Origin: Acholeplasmataceae bacterium UBA5617
GTDB taxonomy: Bacteria > Bacillota_I > Bacilli_A > Acholeplasmatales > Acholeplasmataceae
DNA length: 7,326 nucleotides
Assembly: GCA_002424575.1 (NCBI GenBank)
Contig: DIKN01000104.1
Coordinates: 765-8,090, forward strand
Reading direction: 5' to 3'
In this document: piece by piece, positions 1 through 4,801 of the stretch
How the letters are laid out: every line of letters starts with the position of its first letter
Numbering within the stretch: the stretch's first letter is position 1
Position numbers and translations under genes: made by a program
The notes under the pieces: generated by a model
Seen by the model: the letters and a program-made list of their open reading frames with translations, nothing else
Told to the model about the DNA's origin: nothing
Databases searched by the model: none

Positions 1-807
1 TTACAATCCTATTTTAGAATCAACTCTGATCAGATGGGTCAATTTGAACGCACGCTCATCATCGTTGATGAAGGAGCATATGTCAACTATGTTGAAGGAT
101 GCACAGCGCCCGTTTATTCCAAAGACTCTCTTCATGCAGCCATCGTTGAAATCGTGGTCATGAAAGATGCAACATGTCGTTATACGACGATTCAAAACTG
201 GTCGACAAACGTCATTAATCTCGTCACGAAACGTGCTTTTGTCTATGAAAATGGGCATATGGAATGGATCGACGGCAACATCGGTTCAAATGTGAACATG
301 AAATACCCCTCATGCATCCTCTTGGGTGAACGCGCTAAAGGCACAACCATCTCCATTGCGTTTGCAGGGAAGGGTCAAATTCAAGATGCCGGAGCAAAGA
401 TGATTCATGTTGCACCTAATACGACATCAACCATCATTTCAAAATCCATTTCTCGTGGTGGTGGCTCAGTCAATTATCGCGGTAAGGTTGATTTTGGCAA
501 AAACGCAAAAGGAGCAAAAGCTCACGTTGAATGTGACACCATCATTTTAGATGACTACTCTTTCTCGGATACGATTCCAACAAATATTGTTCGTAACTCC
601 GATGTTTTCTTGGAACACGAAGCTACAGTATCGAAGATATCTGAAGAGCAACTCTTCTATCTGATGAGCCGTGGTTTAACAGAAGCGGAAGCGACGGAAA
701 TGATTGTTATGGGCTTTATTGAGCCCTTTGCGAAGGAGCTCCCCATGGAATACGCGATTGAACTCAACCAACTTATCAAACTTGAAATGGAAGGTTCTAT
801 CGGATAA
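1..807 (+). CDS. sufB: Fe-S cluster assembly scaffold protein SufB (C-terminal 268 residues; start outside window)
   Basis: SufB is the scaffold subunit of the cytoplasmic SUF machinery (SufBCD), which assembles Fe-S clusters and passes them to apoproteins. The reading frame is open from the first base and ends in TAA, so the N-terminal part lies upstream of the window. The visible part is the right-handed beta-helix core and the C-terminal helical region. Recognisable family blocks are SYFRINSDQMGQFERT at the start, DEGAYVNYVEGCTAP (with the conserved Cys of EGCTAP), the DSLHAAIVEI block, VECDTIIL with the second conserved Cys, FLEHEATVSKI, and the end block EAEATEMIVMGFIEPF. In E. coli SufB the Cys and Glu of the two latter blocks are implicated in cluster assembly at the SufB-SufD interface; I assign the equivalents from memory of the family. 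SufB is commonly the last gene of sufCDSUB operons in Gram-positive relatives, and the strong terminator directly downstream fits that order. No oddities are seen. Confidence 0.97.
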   Translation, partial: LQSYFRINSDQMGQFERTLIIVDEGAYVNYVEGCTAPVYSKDSLHAAIVEIVVMKDATCRYTTIQNWSTNVINLVTKRAFVYENGHMEWIDGNIGSNVNMKYPSCILLGERAKGTTISIAFAGKGQIQDAGAKMIHVAPNTTSTIISKSISRGGGSVNYRGKVDFGKNAKGAKAHVECDTIILDDYSFSDTIPTNIVRNSDVFLEHEATVSKISEEQLFYLMSRGLTEAEATEMIVMGFIEPFAKELPMEYAIELNQLIKLEMEGSIG

Positions 808-826
808 GTTAGGCTATAAATCATCC

Positions 827-861
827 AAAGATATTTGCAAAACTTGGCAAATATCTTTTTT
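827..861 (+). terminator. Rho-independent terminator of the suf transcript
   Basis: A perfect 12-bp inverted repeat (AAAGATATTTGC at 827-838 and its reverse complement at 847-858) encloses an 8-base loop and runs straight into a T-tract at 856-861. It lies 20 bases after the sufB stop codon. The stem is long but AT-rich. Its right arm also carries part of the -35 box proposed for the next gene. Confidence 0.9.
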
Positions 862-872
862 ATTTATATAAA
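844..872 (+). promoter_or_regulatory. Putative sigma-A promoter of the lipoprotein operon
   Basis: TTGGCA (844-849) and TATAAA (867-872) each match the sigma-70/A consensus at five of six positions and are separated by an optimal 17 bases. Transcription would start near 879, leaving a leader of about 23 bases before the ATG at 902. The -35 box sits in the loop and right arm of the suf terminator. A weaker alternative -10, TAGAAT at 879-884, lacks a good -35 box. Confidence 0.55.
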
Positions 873-901
873 ATAGAGTAGAATATCTCTATGGTGATAA
901 C

Positions 902-1699
902 ATGAAAAAAAGTTTCATGATCCTCATCATCTTGCTATCACTCGTCTTATCGTCATGCACATGGGCGATGAGTTATGAGGAAATATTTGCAACTTATGAT
1001 GAGCATTTACAAGAAAATCAGGAGATCTATCTTGAACGCATTCAATTCTTAAATCGCATATCAAACGAATTGATTAAAGGCGTTGTTAAAGTGAAAAAAT
1101 CTTCCTCAAATTTAACGTCCGTTGCCTTAGGTTCTGGACTTGTTTTTGATGAAGATGCACTCTACTATTACATTTTGACCAATAACCATGTCGTTTATGA
1201 TCCGGATATTGAAGGTTCATCCTACACGGTTTATGACTTTCAAAACAACATCTACAATGCGACGTATATGGTAGGTGATAACGATTTTGATTTGGCTATT
1301 TTGCGTGTACGGAAAAAATCATACATTAAGTTGAACATCTTTGTTCTTGCTAACCAAATCATGGAAGTTAATTCTCATATTACCACAATGGGATACCCCG
1401 AAAGTCAACTGAATGCAATCAATACGGGGATGCTTTTAGATTATGGTCCAGTCACGATTGATGTGCCATCAACCGTCATTAACATCGACTTTCACGTCAT
1501 GATCGCTGATTTACCGGTCAAATCAGGTTCTTCTGGTAGTGCAGCGATCAATAATAATTATGAACTTGTGGGCATCATTTTTGCAGGCAACTTCACCGGT
1601 GGAAGCAACATCGCCGATTATGCATTTCTCATTCCCATCGATAAAGTAAAAGAATTCTTGACACTTCATCATATGAAATTTGCCGAGGTGAGACCATGA
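902..1699 (+). CDS. Membrane-anchored lipoprotein with active trypsin-like (S1-type) serine protease domain
   Basis: This 265-residue protein begins with a lipoprotein signal peptide: Lys2-Lys3, a hydrophobic stretch at residues 5-17, and the lipobox L16-S17-S18-C19, so Cys19 would be lipidated and the domain held on the outer face of the membrane. Residues 24-60 form a charged, probably helical segment. A trypsin-like double beta-barrel domain follows. All three catalytic positions are visible: His96 in TNNHVV, Asp130 in DFDLAIL, and Ser211 in SGSSGSAA, which matches the DegP-type GNSGG motif with G-S-S-G-S. Residues 76-83 (LGSGLVFD) are the typical strand before the His. There is no PDZ domain, unlike HtrA/DegP, so it resembles short stand-alone peptidases. 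The ATG at 902 has GGTGA five bases upstream; an ATG at 891 is out of frame and stops at once. The stop codon is TGA and overlaps the start of the next gene. The substrate is unknown. Confidence 0.85.
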   Translation: MKKSFMILIILLSLVLSSCTWAMSYEEIFATYDEHLQENQEIYLERIQFLNRISNELIKGVVKVKKSSSNLTSVALGSGLVFDEDALYYYILTNNHVVYDPDIEGSSYTVYDFQNNIYNATYMVGDNDFDLAILRVRKKSYIKLNIFVLANQIMEVNSHITTMGYPESQLNAINTGMLLDYGPVTIDVPSTVINIDFHVMIADLPVKSGSSGSAAINNNYELVGIIFAGNFTGGSNIADYAFLIPIDKVKEFLTLHHMKFAEVRP

Positions 1700-2430
1700 A
1701 ACGTTACCTCTCCATACTCATTATCCTTATCACATCATTTTTCTTAGCAGCTTGTAACAATCAACCCAGCCCAAGAGCACTTTTGATTCGCCAATATGAT
1801 GAATATATAGATAACGATATTCTAGAAAATGAAGCTTTTGATTACTTCATCAATCAAGTGTCAAACTTTATCATTCCTGGAACCGTGGTTGTCAAAGCTG
1901 TCGCTAGAGATGCGATGAATCAAGTCCGTGATGTCAGAGAAGGCACAGGTTTTGTTTATGCCATTTTTGAGAACTCATTACGTGTCGTCACGTCACTCGA
2001 AACGGTTAAAATCACAGATGAAACTTGGACACTGACGGTTGAAATTATGGATTTTGCCAATCGGTCGTATAGTGCACTGGTTTTAAATCGTTCTGAAGAG
2101 TACAATCTTGCAAAAATCAAATTTGATACCAATGTCGCCATTTCTAAAATACGACGTATTGATGTTTCCGCATTTGTTCCGATGGATTACGAACCACTCA
2201 TGATGATTTCCAATTACCAACTATCAAGAAATTCCATGCTTATGGGTCTTTTGATCGAAAAAGATGCAGAAACTGGTCTTTATAAAACCGATATACCTGC
2301 GGATGAATATGCACTCGGTGGTGCTGTCATCAATACAAGACGTCAAGTCATTGGCATGGTTGTTGATGTTGAAGAAGGTTTTGCCCTTCTTTTAGGTGTT
2401 ACGCAACTACGAACTTATCTCAATCTATAA
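1696..2430 (+). CDS. Lipoprotein with a degenerate trypsin-like domain (predicted pseudoprotease), paralogue of its upstream neighbour
   Basis: This 244-residue protein has a clear lipoprotein signal peptide with lipobox L17-A18-A19-C20. Its layout follows the upstream protease: a helical segment containing QYDEYID (compare TYDEHLQ upstream), the strand block EGTGFVYA, the block around residues 98-105, EYNLAKIKF, and a C-terminal core ALGGAVINTRRQVIGMVV that aligns with GSSGSAAINNNYELVGIIF. At the three catalytic positions my hand alignment gives Glu102 for His, Asn137 for Asp and Leu207 for Ser, so peptidase activity is not expected. The reading frame is intact, the start overlaps the upstream TGA by four bases (ATGA), and a strong ribosome binding site, GAGGTGAG at 1685-1692, precedes it. 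These features argue for a maintained gene, not a decaying one. A role as partner, sensor or regulator of the active protease is inference. Without its neighbour it would probably be called a hypothetical lipoprotein. Confidence 0.75.
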   Translation: MKRYLSILIILITSFFLAACNNQPSPRALLIRQYDEYIDNDILENEAFDYFINQVSNFIIPGTVVVKAVARDAMNQVRDVREGTGFVYAIFENSLRVVTSLETVKITDETWTLTVEIMDFANRSYSALVLNRSEEYNLAKIKFDTNVAISKIRRIDVSAFVPMDYEPLMMISNYQLSRNSMLMGLLIEKDAETGLYKTDIPADEYALGGAVINTRRQVIGMVVDVEEGFALLLGVTQLRTYLNL

Positions 2431-2450
2431 AAAGTGAAAGTGGGGATAAC

Positions 2451-3023
2451 GTGTATCGCTATCTCATGATAGAATCTAAAAAAAATAAAAAATTAGAGGA
2501 TGACATCATCCATCTTTTTAACGATCTTATCCCAGGGTTAACGTATGAAAGGGAAAACAATCAAGCAATCCTCTTTTATGCATGTGAAATTGATGTTTCG
2601 TTACACGATGTTATCTTGAATATGATGAGCGATACATTAACGGATTTAAGACTTTATGAATCGCATGTTTTTGCATCAGATGAAGAAAGAAAAGAACACA
2701 TCAACGATCTTAAAAAGCTCCTTGAAAATATTCCATTTGCAAAACACTATTATCTTGATGATCGTACCGTCATCAAGCACTATCTATCGAAGCTCGATGA
2801 AGAATTAAAACGGTTTTTCCTTAGAAAATTCTATCAAGACCCCTTGATGATGGAAACACTACACGTTTATTTGGAATCTAATTTAAACATGGTAATCGCA
2901 TCAAAAAAACTCTACGTTCACCGAAACACCTTGATTCAACGCATCGACAAATTTTACCACATGACAGGTCTAGACCCACGCATATTCTCAGATGCACTTC
3001 TCATCTATCATCTCATCTTCTAA
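2451..3023 (+). CDS. PucR/CdaR-type helix-turn-helix protein, third gene of the lipoprotein operon
   Basis: The start is a GTG with GGGGA eight to four bases upstream (2442-2446); the internal ATG at 2466 has no comparable site. The 190-residue protein has no signal peptide and should be cytoplasmic. Residues about 133-190 match the C-terminal PucR-type helix-turn-helix domain found in CdaR, PucR and related activators: a helix METLHVYLESN, the HTH core MVIASKKLYVHRNTLIQRIDKF, and the ending TGLDPRIFSDALLIYHLI. The motif VHRNTLxxRI is the hallmark of this domain. Residues 1-130 are charged and largely helical and do not show a GAF or sugar-diacid domain that I can recognise. The gene lies 20 bases after the second lipoprotein and before a terminator, so it is probably cotranscribed with the pair. 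It may regulate them or respond to the same signal. The effector is unknown, and despite the CdaR-like domain nothing here indicates sugar diacids. Confidence 0.75.
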   Translation: MYRYLMIESKKNKKLEDDIIHLFNDLIPGLTYERENNQAILFYACEIDVSLHDVILNMMSDTLTDLRLYESHVFASDEERKEHINDLKKLLENIPFAKHYYLDDRTVIKHYLSKLDEELKRFFLRKFYQDPLMMETLHVYLESNLNMVIASKKLYVHRNTLIQRIDKFYHMTGLDPRIFSDALLIYHLIF

Positions 3024-3049
3024 AAGTGTGCAATGTGCACATTTTTTTT
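3022..3049 (+). terminator. Rho-independent terminator of the lipoprotein-regulator operon
   Basis: TGTGCA (3027-3032) and TGCACA (3036-3041) pair around a three-base loop. The stem extends outward through one G-T wobble and four A-T pairs, and ends in eight T residues (3042-3049). It begins at the stop codon of the preceding gene. Confidence 0.85.
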
Positions 3050-3061
3050 ATCATGTAACCT

Positions 3062-3081
3062 TGCTATAATAGGACTATAAT
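3062..3081 (+). promoter_or_regulatory. Extended -10 promoter with two TATAAT boxes, upstream of the ABC ATPase gene
   Basis: TGCTATAAT at 3062-3070 is a perfect extended -10 element (TGnTATAAT). A second exact TATAAT stands at 3076-3081, 11 bases further on, within the direct repeat CTATAAT. No convincing -35 hexamer lies at 16-18 bases from either box; for the first, that position is the T-tract of the preceding terminator. Transcripts would start near 3077 or 3088. The ribosome binding site AGGGAG (3091-3096) lies six bases before the ATG. Confidence 0.75.
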
Positions 3082-3102
3082 CACAAGAAAAGGGAGAAAT
3101 AT

Positions 3103-4263
3103 ATGGCAACTTTAAAACTGAAAGACATCAACAAAGTGTATCCAAATGGTGTTCAAGCCGTCTTTGATTTCAATCTCGATATCAAAGATAAAGAATTTAT
3201 TGTATTCGTTGGACCATCTGGTTGTGGGAAATCAACGACCCTTCGTATGATCGCTGGTCTCGAAGAAATCACCTCGGGTGAACTTTATATTGATGATGAA
3301 CTCGTCAACGACAAAGCTCCAAAAGATCGTAACATCGCGATGGTGTTCCAATCGTATGCGCTTTATCCTCATATGACTGTTTATGATAACATGGCATTCG
3401 GCTTGAAATTGCGCAAGATGCCCAAAGATGTCATCAATGATAAAGTCAATGAAGCCGCTGAAATCTTAGGTTTAACACCTTATTTAAAGCGTAAACCAAA
3501 GGCTCTTTCAGGGGGTCAAAGACAACGTGTTGCATTAGGACGTGCGATCGTTCGTAACGCTAAAGTGTTCTTAATGGACGAACCTCTCTCCAACCTTGAT
3601 GCGAAACTTCGCGTTCAAATGAGAGGTGAATTGATTAAACTGCATAACAAGATTGAAACCACAACCATTTACGTAACCCATGACCAAATCGAAGCGATGA
3701 CCATGGCAAGCCGTATTGTCGTCATGAAAGATGGTTACATCATGCAAGTCGGCGCACCTAAAGATATTTATGATAACCCCAATAATCTATTCGTAGCTGG
3801 CTTCATTGGTACACCTCCAATGAACTTCATCCGTGGTACCGTTGGTAAAGATCAATGGTTTATTTCCGGTGATCACAAGATTAAAGTACCCAATGACAAG
3901 TTTGAAATTGTACGTTCCAACGGTATGGTTGGTAAAGAAGTAGTCCTCGGAATTCGTCCGGAAGATATTCATGACGAACAAGTTGTTCATGATACTTACC
4001 CCGATTCAATTTTGGATATCGTCGTTGACGTCGCTGAACTTTTAGGTTCTGAAACAAACCTATACACCACGGTTAATGGTCACAACGTATGCGCAAGCAT
4101 CAATGCTCGTGCAGGTGTTCGCATCGGCGATAAGATGAAGTTAGCGCTTGACATGCATAAATGTCATTTCTTCAACCCAGAAAACGATCAACGTCTTGTT
4201 TTAATCGAAGAAGACGTACGTCCTGCGAAGAAACAACCTAAAAAAGAAGACGTACAAGCTTAA
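3103..4263 (+). CDS. msmX: Carbohydrate ABC importer ATP-binding protein, MsmX/MsmK/UgpC type
   Basis: This is a full-length (386-residue) ATPase of the CUT1 class, which hydrolyses ATP on the cytoplasmic side to power uptake of oligosaccharides or glycerol-phosphates. Visible motifs: Walker A GPSGCGKST at residues 37-45, Q-loop Gln83 in VFQSYALYPHMTVYDN, signature LSGGQ at 135-139, Walker B VFLMDE at 155-160, D-loop SNLDAKLR, and switch His193 in VTHDQIEAMT. A TOBE/OB regulatory domain follows from about residue 240, with the typical GIRPEDI. The C terminus is a Lys/Glu-rich tail that looks like an extension. The gene has its own promoter and terminator and no permease or binding-protein genes beside it, the arrangement of B. 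subtilis MsmX and streptococcal MsmK, which serve several importers. Multi-importer use here is inference, and the symbol denotes the type; ugpC is an equally common name. The substrate cannot be read from the ATPase. Confidence 0.93.
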   Translation: MATLKLKDINKVYPNGVQAVFDFNLDIKDKEFIVFVGPSGCGKSTTLRMIAGLEEITSGELYIDDELVNDKAPKDRNIAMVFQSYALYPHMTVYDNMAFGLKLRKMPKDVINDKVNEAAEILGLTPYLKRKPKALSGGQRQRVALGRAIVRNAKVFLMDEPLSNLDAKLRVQMRGELIKLHNKIETTTIYVTHDQIEAMTMASRIVVMKDGYIMQVGAPKDIYDNPNNLFVAGFIGTPPMNFIRGTVGKDQWFISGDHKIKVPNDKFEIVRSNGMVGKEVVLGIRPEDIHDEQVVHDTYPDSILDIVVDVAELLGSETNLYTTVNGHNVCASINARAGVRIGDKMKLALDMHKCHFFNPENDQRLVLIEEDVRPAKKQPKKEDVQA

Positions 4264-4271
4264 GACATATT

Positions 4272-4292
4272 AAAGGCCTTCGGGCCTTTTTT
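4272..4292 (+). terminator. Rho-independent terminator with UUCG tetraloop after the ABC ATPase gene
   Basis: AAAGGCC (4272-4278) and GGCCTTT (4283-4289) form a perfect 7-bp stem closed by the exceptionally stable C(UUCG)G tetraloop, followed by six T residues (4287-4292). It ends only four bases before the ribosome binding site of the next gene. Confidence 0.93.
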
Positions 4293-4296
4293 ATTT

Positions 4297-4300
4297 GGAG
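4297..4300 (+). promoter_or_regulatory. Ribosome binding site that decides the start of the ComK-like gene
   Basis: GGAG at 4297-4300 is the only Shine-Dalgarno-like sequence here. It lies three bases from the ATG at 4304 and six from the ATG at 4307, so 4307 is preferred. A TTG at 4295 that would lengthen the frame overlaps this site and is unlikely to be the start. Confidence 0.65.
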
Positions 4301-4306
4301 AAAATG

Positions 4307-4717
4307 ATGATTGAATACATGACGAATCACCCCGAAGGCACACTTATTTATCAAACTGATGGCATGCAACGAATCAAAACATGTCTGCTTAGGACAGTTA
4401 ATCAATTATGCTTAGAGCATTTATTGACCTATGAGGGCTATCGAGAAGCGATACACTACATGTTTGGTGTATCACACCGCATACCCATCTATCTATGTGA
4501 AGACATGCAGCTCTTACCCACTGGTCGTTATCGCAGTTATGAGACCATCTATATCAATGTTGCTGCTATAAAAACATATCAGGCTACTAAGAACGGTATG
4601 ACCATCACGTTTATAAGTGGACGGTTGTGCGATATAAAGATATCTTTATATACTTTTGAAAAGCAGTTACATCTTTTAGAAAAGATTAGAGACACTAAAG
4701 TAAAACACTTTCATTGA
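4307..4717 (+). CDS. ComK-like protein (short homologue of the competence transcription factor)
   Basis: The 136-residue product (numbered from the ATG at 4307) resembles ComK, the DNA-binding master activator of competence in Bacillus. The likeness, judged from memory of B. subtilis ComK, runs in order: a TYEGYREA segment (ComK SYAGRKAG), SHRIPIYL at 56-63 (SHKPPIMV), the QLLPTGRYRS stretch at 68-77 (IFLFPTLSSTR), INVAAIKTYQAT at 83-94 (VHVKEFKAT), MTITFISGR at 98-106 (TEVTFSNGK), and ISLYTFEKQL at 112-121 (ISYNSFENQV). The residue order and spacing are close through this core. It is much shorter than the 192-residue B. subtilis protein and lacks the C-terminal tail with the FMLYP motif bound by MecA. 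The gene starts directly behind a terminator, ends in TGA inside the pgk -35 box, and has no promoter that I can find. It could instead be a ComK-fold regulator with a different role. Confidence 0.65.
   Translation: MIEYMTNHPEGTLIYQTDGMQRIKTCLLRTVNQLCLEHLLTYEGYREAIHYMFGVSHRIPIYLCEDMQLLPTGRYRSYETIYINVAAIKTYQATKNGMTITFISGRLCDIKISLYTFEKQLHLLEKIRDTKVKHFH
4632..4651. repeat. 20-bp perfect palindrome inside the ComK-like gene
   Basis: ATATAAAGAT is followed at once by its exact reverse complement, giving a 20-bp palindrome with no mismatch and no spacer. It lies 62 bases upstream of the pgk -35 box. It is the first of several inverted repeats in this stretch. It could be a dimer operator, or simply a chance product of AT-rich coding sequence. 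Confidence 0.85.
4653..4711. repeat. Three further inverted repeats between the palindrome and the pgk promoter
   Basis: CTTTT-G-AAAAG at 4653-4663, ATCTTTT-AG-AAAAGAT at 4671-4686, and AAAGT-(5 bases)-ACTTT at 4697-4711. The first two share the CTTTT/AAAAG arms with centres about 20 bases apart, close to two helical turns. All three lie within the 3' end of the ComK-like gene and directly precede the TTGACA of the pgk promoter. Confidence 0.6.
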
Positions 4718-4742
4718 CATCCTTATAGTAAATGTTTAGAAA
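4714..4742 (+). promoter_or_regulatory. Candidate upstream promoter of the pgk operon
   Basis: A consensus -35 box TTGACA (4714-4719) is followed after 17 bases by TAGAAA (4737-4742), a four-of-six match to the -10 box. The -35 box contains the TGA stop codon of the preceding gene. Transcription would start near 4749. Confidence 0.5.
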
Positions 4743-4745
4743 TAG

Positions 4746-4754
4746 TGTTATAAT
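4746..4754 (+). promoter_or_regulatory. Extended -10 promoter of the pgk operon
   Basis: TGTTATAAT is a perfect TGnTATAAT extended -10 element with no good -35 box at the usual distance. Transcription would start near 4761, leaving a leader of about 40 bases before the ATG. An excellent ribosome binding site, AGGAGG (4791-4796), lies five bases before the start. It is the same promoter type as the one at 3062. Confidence 0.75.
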
Positions 4755-4801
4755 GAAAACGGCTAAAAACACAATCAATCACAAAAAAATAGGAGGGTAT
4801 T

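Noticed and set aside
1..258. Open frame of 85 codons on the minus strand
   Set aside because: It lies wholly antisense to the highly conserved SufB coding sequence and has no recognisable family motif. Other minus-strand frames (1956-2141, 3787-3990, 4723-4944, 5212-5394, 5687-5890, 6171-6398, 6286-6492) are rejected on the same grounds: they lie antisense to strong genes, or across the pgk promoter.
874..891. TAGAG/CTCTA inverted repeat around the predicted transcript start of the lipoprotein operon
   Set aside because: The arms are only five bases with an eight-base loop in very AT-rich DNA; this is too weak to call an operator.
1696..2430. Second lipoprotein as a pseudogene
   Set aside because: The frame is uninterrupted, the signal peptide and lipobox are intact, and the ribosome binding site is strong. 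Loss of catalytic residues alone does not make it a broken gene.
3050..3102. Riboswitch or other leader element before the ABC ATPase gene
   Set aside because: The predicted leader is at most about 25 bases, too short for any known riboswitch, and no conserved motif is present.
4295..4306. Earlier TTG start (4295) or ATG (4304) for the ComK-like gene
   Set aside because: The TTG overlaps the GGAG ribosome binding site, and the ATG at 4304 is only three bases from it. The ATG at 4307 has the best spacing, although 4304 cannot be excluded.
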